From NCBI GenBank assembly GCA_018266435.1, contig JAFEAL010000003.1:62001-126000 (forward strand): 64,000 nucleotides of DNA. Reading direction: 5' to 3'. The translations under genes were made by a program, and so were the position numbers. This DNA is from Bacteroidota bacterium. Its GTDB lineage: Bacteria; Bacteroidota; Bacteroidia; Cytophagales; Cyclobacteriaceae. The notes beneath the pieces were generated by a model. The model ran no database searches, was not told where the DNA came from, and saw only the letters and a list, made by a program, of their open reading frames with translations. The stretch's first letter is position 1, and each line of letters starts with the position of its first letter. Positions 55,601-63,221 of this stretch are shown in pieces.

Positions 55601-55875
55601 ATCTAATCAATAAACAAATCACCGACCAAACCATCAGAAGGCAAAAAGAAATCATGACACGCTTACTTCAAGCCGAGAAATCGATGCGTGAGCAGAATTT
55701 AGATGAAGAAAGAAAAGGAGAGACAGCTAAAGAACATAGTCAAACAATACCGCCTGCATTTGAAGAGTATTTACGCTTAAAAGAAAAAGAAGTAGAATTG
55801 CTGAAAAACGTACCACCAAAGCTTTTGCCGTATTATAAAAAACAAGTGGATGAATATTTTAAACGAATCAATTGA
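52606..55875 (+). CDS. DUF4175-type large membrane-anchored coiled-coil protein
   Basis: A 1089-residue protein with ATG 52606. Residues about 15-85 hold two membrane helices, a third lies at about 145-165, and a large extracytoplasmic beta-rich region follows (about 180-490). The rest (about 500-1070) is almost entirely coiled-coil, rich in Glu, Lys and Gln, ending SKDIGNGLTEKMEQTELDLI and KLLPYYKKQVDEYFKRIN. I place it in the DUF4175 group by the N-terminal layout and the FPSVADRLLNIIQLS motif; function unknown. A 3-bp gap separates it from an RsbW-like gene. Confidence 0.8.
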   Translation: MSDIHQKISSFKKKFYLNLFLKGTLLLLVFSLSYFLLASVLEYSFWLNRWSRFFLLFVFIVLCGSCFFIFLRVPLKWWLFKKGLSEEESARLIGKFFPSVADRLLNIIQLSTSKNDLARAGVIKKSEQINSVPFEQAVDFKRNKKYLRYLLVPVAFIVVLTFVDSTIFTKSPERIIKFNQEFSPEAPFSFHVINENLRAYFNEDFVLQLSLDGNSIPESCYILSGSQRWKMENLGAGKFSYTFEKLQQGFDFQFQSAGFFSPVHKLTLIKRPEVSLLNVLLFYPKYTGKPFEQINNAGNLQVPVGTKVRWKIMAINTTKVFIGFASKKGKEKMQQVDNQLFQYESVIRSPDQYSIFLENGLSSSKDVFSYTIETIKDQYPEIVIENLRDTVLYKSILTGGSLKDDYGLTELFLHYEVSNKKNSILIPIAPGRAQQNFYYNWAIDSLHLRPGDRINYYFEVWDNDAVNGRKSSRSASYSFSFPTKEEFKTSISEQQQTAESTIDKSLQKAKSLRHSIDEAQQKLKGKQSLNWDDKKMLEDLVNQREKLNKVIDELQKENKLLEQKKDMFSEENERIKERSEQLQKLMNDLLDPETKKLFDELEKLLKDNADLQQVQKMLDKMDRKEINLEKELERTLSLFKQLKFDYKLDQAINEIKSTAEKQEGLIKKTDSLSSKTDNTSNTKEKLQQEQKEIKDDTKNFEKTMEELKELGKEANPNNQNMPTKEDMQELDKSQQESEKSLEQGEMKKSVGQQKKAANQMKQMQKQLQSMQNTMEMEIDTQNLESIRQIAHGLIKLSFDQEGLMKEFNSLQQADPKMIQVSQNQIKIENDSKVLEDSLLSLSKRDPFLASIVTREVGELNNHISKSVYAIKERRKGLASSEMQFSMTSINNLALMLNEHFDMMMKMMANAKPSKNGKGKKGGSFPSLSKMQQSVNDKIEQLKNGQKTGQQFSEELARMAAEQERIRKALQQLQEKMKQQGQSKDIGNGLTEKMEQTELDLINKQITDQTIRRQKEIMTRLLQAEKSMREQNLDEERKGETAKEHSQTIPPAFEEYLRLKEKEVELLKNVPPKLLPYYKKQVDEYFKRIN

Positions 55876-55878
55876 CCC

Positions 55879-56292
55879 GTGTCTGGAGTGAAAAACATTA
55901 GCATTGAAATCCCGTCTCTTACTGAGAACATTCGCATTATCGAAAGTTTTATTGATAATGCTAAAGAGAAGTACAAATTAGATGACGACATCTATGGCAA
56001 CATCATGGTTGCCGTAACAGAAGCCGTAAACAATGCAATCAAGCACGGAAACAAAAATGATTCAACAAAAAATGTAACCCTTTCACTTACGTTTGATCAA
56101 GGCTTGGTAAAATTCAAAATAGAAGATGAGGGTAAAGGCTTTGATTACCATCACCTGCCCGACCCCACTTCTCCTGAAAATTTAGCTAAACCGGGAGGCA
56201 GAGGGATTTTTTTAATGAAGCATTTATCAGACGAAGTCTTTTTCAAAGAAAATGGGAAGGTGGTTGAGTTAAATTTTTATATCAATCAATAA
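55879..56292 (+). CDS. RsbW-like ATP-binding (HATPase_c) protein
   Basis: A 137-residue anti-sigma-type kinase domain with GTG 55879 (or GTG 55888). N box VTEAVNNAIKHGN, G1 box EDEGKGFD, G2 box GGRGIFLMKHLSD, all intact. It follows the coiled-coil gene by 3 bp and shares one base with the ybeY start (TAATG). No STAS or phosphatase partner lies beside it, so its partner may be the coiled-coil protein or a distant gene such as the module at 1-1615. Confidence 0.9.
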   Translation: MSGVKNISIEIPSLTENIRIIESFIDNAKEKYKLDDDIYGNIMVAVTEAVNNAIKHGNKNDSTKNVTLSLTFDQGLVKFKIEDEGKGFDYHHLPDPTSPENLAKPGGRGIFLMKHLSDEVFFKENGKVVELNFYINQ

Positions 56293-56705
56293 TGCCCATT
56301 CGGTTTTTTTCGGAGGGTGTTGATTTTAAACTGATAAATCAAAGAAAAAGGATTCAATGGATTAATTCTGCGACTCGCCATGAGGGCAAGTCCGTTTTTG
56401 AAATCAACTTCATTTTTACATCAGACAAGCTTTTGCTCAGGCTTAATTCAGAATACCTCAACCATCAAACCCTTACCGATATCATTACATTCGACTATTC
56501 ACATGAAAAATCTATTTCTGGCGATATCCATATAAGTATTGACCGGGTAAAAGAAAATTCGATAAAGTTTGGCTGTACTTTTCAAGAAGAGCTTGATCGG
56601 GTAATGATCCATGGAGTATTACACCTGTGTGGCTATAAAGACAAGAGCAAATCTGCAAAACAACAAATGCGCAAAAAGGAAGATGCTTATTTATCTTTGC
56701 GCTAA
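56292..56705 (+). CDS. ybeY: Endoribonuclease YbeY (rRNA maturation)
   Basis: A 137-residue UPF0054/YbeY protein. LTDIITFDY and SGDIHISIDRV are family hallmarks, and the metal site region is HGVLHLCGYKDK. The canonical motif H-x3-H-x5-H reads His107, His111 and then Asp117 in place of the third His. I believe this change is common in Bacteroidota, so it need not mean loss of activity. It acts in 16S rRNA 3' processing and ribosome quality control. Start coupled to the RsbW-like gene. Confidence 0.93.
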   Translation: MPIRFFSEGVDFKLINQRKRIQWINSATRHEGKSVFEINFIFTSDKLLLRLNSEYLNHQTLTDIITFDYSHEKSISGDIHISIDRVKENSIKFGCTFQEELDRVMIHGVLHLCGYKDKSKSAKQQMRKKEDAYLSLR

Positions 56706-56721
56706 AGTTCCACGTGAAACG
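56706..56721. promoter_or_regulatory. parS-like centromere site 1
   Basis: AGTTCCACGTGAAACG differs from the parS consensus TGTTNCACGTGAAACA only at its outermost bases; the 14-bp core is exact. It begins at the ybeY stop. A second, perfect copy lies 39 bp further on. Confidence 0.7.
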
Positions 56722-56744
56722 TATTGAACCTGCACAGGCTGCAC

Positions 56745-56760
56745 TGTTCCACGTGAAACA
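56745..56760. promoter_or_regulatory. parS centromere site 2
   Basis: TGTTCCACGTGAAACA, an exact match to the bacterial ParB-binding parS consensus, 11 bp before the mnmG ATG. ParB binds such sites to segregate the chromosome origin region. parAB themselves are not in the window. Confidence 0.85.
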
Positions 56761-56771
56761 CTAATACTTAT

Positions 56772-58631
56772 ATGTTTCCTAAATACGATGTAATTGTTGT
56801 GGGGGGCGGGCATGCCGGCTGCGAAGCTGCAGCTGCTGCTGCTAATATGGGCTCTAAAGTCCTTTTGGTTACTATGAATATGCAGACCATTGGACAAATG
56901 TCGTGCAATCCGGCTATGGGCGGTATAGCAAAGGGTCAAATTGTTAGGGAAATTGATGCTCTGGGCGGATACTCAGGCATTGTTTCCGACAAGTCTATGA
57001 TTCAATTTAGAATGCTCAATCGTTCTAAGGGCCCAGCCATGTGGAGCCCACGAACTCAAAATGACAGAGGCAAATTTGCAGAGGAGTGGAGACTGGCCTT
57101 AGAAAGAACCCCTAATGTTGATTTTTGGCAAGACACGGTAAAAGGTATTCTGATAAAAAGTAATAAAGTCGTTGGTGTATCTACAACATTGGGATTAGAT
57201 ATAGAATCTAAATCTGTTGTCTTAACCAATGGAACCTTTTTGAATGGTAAGATACATGTGGGTGAAAAAAACTTTGGAGGAGGAAGAACTTCTGAAAAGG
57301 CTTCAACAGGAATAACAGAACAACTGATAAGTCTTGGTTTTGAATCGGGCAGAATGAAGACAGGCACTCCGCCTCGTGTGGATGGCCGCTCACTAAACTA
57401 TGAAATAATGACTGAGCAGCCGGGAGATGAAAATCCTGGTAAGTTTTCTTTTACTGAAACTACTTCTCTTTCTGTTCAAAAAAGCTGTTGGGTAACTTAC
57501 ACTAATCCTGAAGTTCATAACATACTAGAAAAAGGATTTGACAAATCACCCATGTATCAGGGTCGCATCAAAGGACTTGGTCCAAGGTATTGTCCATCTA
57601 TTGAAGATAAAATTAATCGCTTTGCCGAAAGAGATCGCCACCAAATTTTTGTTGAGCCCGAAGGGTGGAATACAATAGAGGTATATGTAAACGGTTTTTC
57701 TACTTCGCTTCCAGAAGACATTCAGTATCAAGCGCTTAAAAAAATCCCAGGTTTTGAAAATGTACGTATGTTCAGACCTGGCTACGCCATAGAATACGAT
57801 TACTTTCCTCCAACTCAGCTTAAAACCACACTAGAAACACAACTAATTGATAATCTGTATTTTGCAGGGCAAATAAATGGCACAACCGGATACGAAGAAG
57901 CGGCTTGCCAAGGTTTGGTGGCCGGAATTAACGCTCATAACAAAATTAATAACAAAGATCCGTTCGTGCTTAAAAGATCAGAAGCCTACATTGGTGTATT
58001 GATTGATGACCTGGTAAACAAGGGTACCCAAGAGCCTTATCGCATGTTTACCAGCCGCGCAGAGTTTAGAATTCTTCTTCGTCAAGATAATGCTGACATC
58101 AGGCTAACAGAAAAAAGTAACGAGATCGGTCTGGCATCAAATGAGCGATTAGAAAAAATAAGAGGAAAGAAAGAAAAAATTAAATCACTTCTTAAGACAA
58201 TTGAATCTGTAAAAGTTTTGCCCGAAGAAGTAAACTCTAACTTGTTAACCAACTCTGCGCCAATCAACGAAAAAACCAGTTTAATTAGTTTACTAAAAAG
58301 GACCGGAATCAATATCCATGATTTAAAAAAAATAAATAAAGATGTTGCCGACCTGATTGGGAAGTACTCAGAAGAAATTACCGAACAGGTAGAAATTACC
58401 GTAAAGTATGAACCTTACATTGAGCGTGAACAAAAACTGGCCGAAAAAATAGAAAGCCTCGAAGATTTTAAAATCAGAACAGACTTTGATTATGACAAAG
58501 TGAAAGCTCTCTCGGCTGAAGGAAGAGAAAAACTGAAAAAAATTCGTCCTGAAACGATTGGACAGATGAGTAGAATCAGCGGAGTATCACCTGCTGATGT
58601 TTCCATTCTTAGTGTGTACTTGGGTAGATGA
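56772..58631 (+). CDS. mnmG: tRNA uridine-5-carboxymethylaminomethyl modification enzyme MnmG (GidA)
   Basis: A 619-residue FAD protein of normal length. The FAD loop is [12 protein letters not shown] (residues 10-21); [53 protein letters not shown] and [16 protein letters not shown] are all diagnostic. With MnmE it installs the cmnm5 group at U34 of certain tRNAs. The gene begins 11 bp after a perfect parS site; gidA is a common origin-proximal gene. Its stop overlaps the next gene start. Confidence 0.98.
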   Translation: MFPKYDVIVVGGGHAGCEAAAAAANMGSKVLLVTMNMQTIGQMSCNPAMGGIAKGQIVREIDALGGYSGIVSDKSMIQFRMLNRSKGPAMWSPRTQNDRGKFAEEWRLALERTPNVDFWQDTVKGILIKSNKVVGVSTTLGLDIESKSVVLTNGTFLNGKIHVGEKNFGGGRTSEKASTGITEQLISLGFESGRMKTGTPPRVDGRSLNYEIMTEQPGDENPGKFSFTETTSLSVQKSCWVTYTNPEVHNILEKGFDKSPMYQGRIKGLGPRYCPSIEDKINRFAERDRHQIFVEPEGWNTIEVYVNGFSTSLPEDIQYQALKKIPGFENVRMFRPGYAIEYDYFPPTQLKTTLETQLIDNLYFAGQINGTTGYEEAACQGLVAGINAHNKINNKDPFVLKRSEAYIGVLIDDLVNKGTQEPYRMFTSRAEFRILLRQDNADIRLTEKSNEIGLASNERLEKIRGKKEKIKSLLKTIESVKVLPEEVNSNLLTNSAPINEKTSLISLLKRTGINIHDLKKINKDVADLIGKYSEEITEQVEITVKYEPYIEREQKLAEKIESLEDFKIRTDFDYDKVKALSAEGREKLKKIRPETIGQMSRISGVSPADVSILSVYLGR

Positions 58632-59524
58632 TGCCAACCACACCACATCAACTTTGCCCAATCTGTGCAAGCCATAGCTTCCACCCATTTCTTGAGTGTG
58701 AGGACCAATTGGTATCGCACAAAAAATTTTTACTTCAAAAATGCACCACGTGTAATCTTTTGATTACCACACCCCAGCCCCCTGTATCTGAAATAGGAGA
58801 ATATTACTTGTCAGAAAATTACATATCGCATACTGATGGTAAACGAAACCTATTTGACGTGCTTTATAAATTCGTTCGGGGTCAGATGCTGAAAAAGAAA
58901 AGAACCCTGATACAAAAGTGTAGTACGGGGTGTAAAATATTGGATTTTGGCTGTGGTACCGGTGAGTTTATAAATGAAATGAAAACACACGGCTGGATTG
59001 TGTCAGGTGTAGAACCATCGCCTGTGGCCAGACAAAGAGCTGAAGAAAAGAAACTTGAAATTGCCGAGAGTCTTGATTCTTTAAAAGAAAATTCATTTGA
59101 TGTAATATCCTTATGGCATGTGTTAGAACACCTGCATAACCCTAATGAATATTTAGAAAAATTTCATCAGTTGCTAAAGCAAAATGGTACACTTGTTGTT
59201 GCCGTCCCTAACCCGGAGTCATACGATGCCTCTGTTTATAAAGATCATTGGGCAGCGTATGATGTACCTCGCCATTTATGGCACTTTAGTCATTCAAATA
59301 TGAAAAGGATCTTAGATCAAAATGGTTTTCAATTGTTGCTCACTACTCCTATGGTTTACGATTCATATTATGTTTCTCTGCTGAGTGAATCGTATCTTCA
59401 TCCCAACAGAATAAAAATACTTCAAGCGGCAAAGGCATTTTTCAACGGTATGATTTCAAACCTCCGTGCTAAAAAATCAACGAACTACTCCAGTCTGATT
59501 TATATTGCCAAACGATGCGACTAA
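58628..59524 (+). CDS. Class I SAM-dependent methyltransferase with N-terminal zinc finger
   Basis: A 298-residue protein. The N-terminal Cys pairs (CPIC and CTTC about 30 residues apart) form a zinc ribbon; [21 protein letters not shown] is the SAM-binding glycine motif, and [16 protein letters not shown] the motif II/III region. This combination is typical of small-molecule or sugar methyltransferases. Two adjacent ATGs (58628 and 58631) overlap the mnmG stop. Substrate unknown. Confidence 0.9.
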   Translation: MMPTTPHQLCPICASHSFHPFLECEDQLVSHKKFLLQKCTTCNLLITTPQPPVSEIGEYYLSENYISHTDGKRNLFDVLYKFVRGQMLKKKRTLIQKCSTGCKILDFGCGTGEFINEMKTHGWIVSGVEPSPVARQRAEEKKLEIAESLDSLKENSFDVISLWHVLEHLHNPNEYLEKFHQLLKQNGTLVVAVPNPESYDASVYKDHWAAYDVPRHLWHFSHSNMKRILDQNGFQLLLTTPMVYDSYYVSLLSESYLHPNRIKILQAAKAFFNGMISNLRAKKSTNYSSLIYIAKRCD

Positions 59525-61125
59525 CCTTTATGCTTTTCTGTGCATGCATACTTTGGCAATGTGCACGCCAAAGTCAGCCAGCAGGTGGACCAAAAGATAT
59601 TGATCCTCCGGTTTTGCTCACCTCGGTTCCGGCTAACGGGCAAAAAAATTTTTCTGGAAAAAACATAGTTCTTCAATTCGATGAATACGTTAAACTAAAA
59701 GATGCAAAAGAGGAAATTATTATCACCCCTTCGCCCGGGCCTAACACAAAGTTTTTAGTAAAGAAAAAAAGTGTAACGATCGTTCCTGAAAAAAATTGGA
59801 ATCTAAATACTACCTACAGCATAGCTTTCAGAAACGGAATACAAGACCTGAACGAAGGAAATCCTGCCGAAGATCTGCATCTCGCTTTTAGCACTGGAGC
59901 AACGATTGATTCTCTCTCTATTAAAGGATATATAACTGAAACATTTAAAGAAAAACCGCCTGAAAAACTTTTAGTAGCCCTGTATCAACAAGATACTTTC
60001 GACATATTTAAGCACCGGCCTATTTATTTTACAAAGACAGACAAACAGGGTAGGTTTTCAATTAATAACCTGAAAGAAGGAAAATATTATATCTACGCCT
60101 TTGAAGACCGAAACAAAAATACGAAAGTAGACAGCAAGACAGAGTCTTTTGGGTATTTAACTGAACCGATACAAATTCCTGAAAAAAAAGACTCCGTTCA
60201 CATTCCTTTGATAAGAATTGACATGCGAAAACTAAAACTCACGTCCATTAGAAATACGTCAACCATTTCAATCATTCGATTTAACAAACCTCTTGATAGT
60301 ATAAAAATATGGGGCTCGAAACAAAAGTTTTTATACACACATGGCGATAAAAGTTCAGAAATAAATGTTGTGAAAAATTTTCCTAAAGAAGATTCCTTGA
60401 AACTTTTAGTACATGCTGTTGATAGTGTGAGAAATGTAGTGGATACAACTGTATATGTTAAATATTCAGATGGAAAATTACCAGATACCAAATACAAAAC
60501 CGGTGAATGGAACATAACAATAAACCCAGTCACCTACCAGTTTGACGCAAAAATGACTATGTCTAAAATTTTGAAAACAATGAATTTAGATAGCATTTAC
60601 TTTCAACTCGATACTTCACGCTATCAATCCGTTTCTCAAAAAGAATTTTCGTTTGATACGTTAATCCGGCAAATTTCATTCAAAACCAAACTCAACCTCG
60701 ATCCAAAAGAAAAAAAACCCCGGCCCGTATTGTTAGTAGGAAAATCAGCATTCATATCGATTGACCAGGATTCATCCAAATCTCAAGATGTTAAAATACA
60801 AATACCCAATGTAGAAGAAACAGGAATAGTCTCGGTCGAAATCGCAACCAAATCAAAAAATTTTGAAGTAAATATGGTTTCTGTTGACAATAAAATCTTG
60901 TATAAATTCAGAGATGAAAAAAAACATACATTTACTTATGTGAAGCCTGCAGAATATAAAATAATAATAACAGTTGATGAAAATAATAACGGACGGTGGG
61001 ATGCTGGTGACTTCTATAAAAAAATACCACCAGAAAAAGTGGTGATCTACAAAACAATAGAAAACAAATATTCTTTCCCGGTCAGGGCTAATTGGGAGGT
61101 TGGCCCTCTGTTGATTACTTTCTGA
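59515..61125 (+). CDS. Lipoprotein with bacterial Ig-like (Big_5) domain
   Basis: A 536-residue lipoprotein: short N-terminus ending LWQCARQSQPAGGPKDIDPP, a typical Bacteroidota start, with lipidated Cys16. An Ig-like domain follows (about 29-128: PPVLLTSVPANGQKNFSGKNIVLQFDEYVKLKD). A segment resembling a Cna-B/SdrD-like fold occupies about 140-230 (GRFSINNLKEGKYYIYAFEDRNKN) and returns near the end (YKIIITVDENNNGRWDAGDF). Surface exposed by inference. Overlaps the methyltransferase gene by 10 bp. Confidence 0.85.
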   Translation: MRLTFMLFCACILWQCARQSQPAGGPKDIDPPVLLTSVPANGQKNFSGKNIVLQFDEYVKLKDAKEEIIITPSPGPNTKFLVKKKSVTIVPEKNWNLNTTYSIAFRNGIQDLNEGNPAEDLHLAFSTGATIDSLSIKGYITETFKEKPPEKLLVALYQQDTFDIFKHRPIYFTKTDKQGRFSINNLKEGKYYIYAFEDRNKNTKVDSKTESFGYLTEPIQIPEKKDSVHIPLIRIDMRKLKLTSIRNTSTISIIRFNKPLDSIKIWGSKQKFLYTHGDKSSEINVVKNFPKEDSLKLLVHAVDSVRNVVDTTVYVKYSDGKLPDTKYKTGEWNITINPVTYQFDAKMTMSKILKTMNLDSIYFQLDTSRYQSVSQKEFSFDTLIRQISFKTKLNLDPKEKKPRPVLLVGKSAFISIDQDSSKSQDVKIQIPNVEETGIVSVEIATKSKNFEVNMVSVDNKILYKFRDEKKHTFTYVKPAEYKIIITVDENNNGRWDAGDFYKKIPPEKVVIYKTIENKYSFPVRANWEVGPLLITF

Positions 61126-61303
61126 AAACTTGTTGATAATAACACCAAAAGCCTTTTTTAATCAACACATAAGAAATAAATCAACGCATAAAGAAAGAAT
61201 GAACAAATAAGATACATTCACTCACATACAACCCAGACAAAAAAACTTTCAATACAATTAGAAATTCAAGAATTTATGACCTGTCAACAATTCCACAGGT
61301 ATT
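61126..61303. other. AT-rich intergenic region, possible replication or regulatory element
   Basis: 178 bp of AT-rich DNA between the Ig-like lipoprotein and TPR genes. It holds near-matches to a DnaA box: TGTTGATAA (61131-61139, complement TTATCAACA, one base off TTATCCACA) and TAATCAACA (61159-61167, two off). An inverted repeat ACCTGT / ACAGGT (61279-61284 and 61295-61300, 10-base spacer) sits 3 bp before the next ATG. These are suggestive only. Confidence 0.3.
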
Positions 61304-63145
61304 ATGATTTTGATTAAAATATTTAAATATATACTTATTAATACAATCATGCTAAGCATGATGTGTACAAAGGTTATGGCTCAAGAGGTTCAAGAAATTG
61401 CCATTGCTAATGAATATTATTTACGTGGAGAAAAAGAAAAAGCGCACGAGGCCTACCAAACATTGGCAAAAAATTTTTTGAATACACCACTTATCTATTC
61501 CAACTATATTGGGCTGATGTTTAATCTTGGTAAGTACAAAGAAGCTGATGCTTATTTAGAAAAATTAATTAAGCGCGAAAATAAATTTCTCTATCGGCTT
61601 GACTTAGGAGTGCTTTTAGTCAAGTCAGGTGAGCAACAGAAAGCTAATAAATATTTTGCAGCATTATTTAAAGCGAATGCAGCAGATGTATATAAAATGA
61701 AATCAGCGGCTGACCATCTTTCAGCATTCAGTCTTTTAGAATACTCGACCCGTGCACTTTTACAAGCCCGCGAAACAACTGATAACCCTAATCTGTTTGC
61801 GCTTGAGTTAGCTAACCTTTACCGGCTGCAAGGACAGAAAAAAGAAATGGTAAGCGAATACCTCAATTATGTCAGCCAGGCACAAGGCAATTTACCGTAT
61901 GTAAAAAATGTACTGCAACTACTGTTAACCAAGCCCGATGAATTAAAGGCTCTGGAAGAAGTACTTTACCAAAGGCTGCAAGAAACCAAACAACCCGAAA
62001 CGTATACGGACTTACTGATATGGACAAACCTGCAACAAAAGAATTTTTACGGTGCCTTTATTCAAGCCCGTGCGTTTGATAAACGATTTAAAAAAGAACA
62101 ATCAAAAACACTGGAGATAGGACAGATTGCATTGAATAATCAGGATTATGAAAATGCAATTAGATGTTTTGGTTTTGTTACTAAAGAATATGCCAACACA
62201 GAAAATTTTTTACCCGCCCAATTGGGTATCATTAAAGCACAAGAGTCAAAAGTGAAAAAGACCTTTCCGGTAAACAGAGATTCTGTAAAATATTTGATTA
62301 ATGAATACAACACATTTCAGCAACGCTACACTAACCAACCCGGGGCAGATGAAGCACAGATTAGTGAAGCAATACTATATGCCTATTATTTAGACCAAAA
62401 AGATTCAGCATCTAACTTACTTACTCGATTAATCAAAAAAACCAACGCATCAGCTCAAACCATAGCCCAGGCAAAAATAAATTTAGGAGACATTTATTTA
62501 TTGAAAGGAGAACCCTGGGAATCTACCTTGTTGTATTCACAAGTAGAGAAAACACAGCATGAATCACCGTTAGGCTACGAAGCTAAATTGCGCAATGCCA
62601 AGCTGTGGTATTTTAATGGAGATTTTAAATTAGCCCAGGAACATCTTGACATTTTAAAACAAGCAACCTCGCGCGAGATTGCCAACGATGCCATGGAGTT
62701 AAGCATGCGCATTAAAGAAAATATAGCGGCTGATTCAAACGGTACTGCGTTGAAAGAGTTTGCTTCCATTGAATTGTTGGTGTATCAAAACAAACTGGAT
62801 GAAGCCCTTGACAACCTGCAACATTTTCAGTCAGCCAAAACATCACCTCAAATAACCGATGATGTGTATTGGCTTGAAGCGAATTTGTTAATGAAACGTG
62901 GAAAATTTGATGAGTCAATAGCACAATTGCAAAAAATAATCAATGAATTTGGCAATGACATTTTAGCTGACGATGCTTATTTTTTACAAGGCGATATTTA
63001 TGAACATCAATTGAAAAATAAAGATAAAGCAATGGAAATCTACCGCGATTTTCTGACCAAATACCCGGGCAGCGTGTATGCTGCCGAAGCGCGGAAAAGA
63101 TTCAGGTTGTTAAGAGGTGACTTTGAAGAGAAGATAGCCCAGTAA
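61304..63145 (+). CDS. Secreted TPR-repeat protein
   Basis: A 613-residue protein with a signal peptide (about 1-27, ending VMA) and tetratricopeptide-like helical repeats throughout (e.g. IALNNQDYENAIRCFGFVTKEY; VYWLEANLLMKRGKFDESIAQLQKI; YFLQGDIYEHQLKNKDKAMEIYRDFLTKYPGSVYAAEARKRF). The last repeats are of the YbgF/BamD-like type. Likely a periplasmic or outer-membrane scaffold; specific role unknown. It is preceded by an inverted repeat 3 bp from its ATG. Confidence 0.85.
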   Translation: MILIKIFKYILINTIMLSMMCTKVMAQEVQEIAIANEYYLRGEKEKAHEAYQTLAKNFLNTPLIYSNYIGLMFNLGKYKEADAYLEKLIKRENKFLYRLDLGVLLVKSGEQQKANKYFAALFKANAADVYKMKSAADHLSAFSLLEYSTRALLQARETTDNPNLFALELANLYRLQGQKKEMVSEYLNYVSQAQGNLPYVKNVLQLLLTKPDELKALEEVLYQRLQETKQPETYTDLLIWTNLQQKNFYGAFIQARAFDKRFKKEQSKTLEIGQIALNNQDYENAIRCFGFVTKEYANTENFLPAQLGIIKAQESKVKKTFPVNRDSVKYLINEYNTFQQRYTNQPGADEAQISEAILYAYYLDQKDSASNLLTRLIKKTNASAQTIAQAKINLGDIYLLKGEPWESTLLYSQVEKTQHESPLGYEAKLRNAKLWYFNGDFKLAQEHLDILKQATSREIANDAMELSMRIKENIAADSNGTALKEFASIELLVYQNKLDEALDNLQHFQSAKTSPQITDDVYWLEANLLMKRGKFDESIAQLQKIINEFGNDILADDAYFLQGDIYEHQLKNKDKAMEIYRDFLTKYPGSVYAAEARKRFRLLRGDFEEKIAQ

Positions 63146-63221
63146 CAGAAATTATTTCTCTAAGACACCACAGCCGGTTTGCTAATTTTTTTAAATTTAC
63201 AAGAGTAACCCTAAAATCGGT

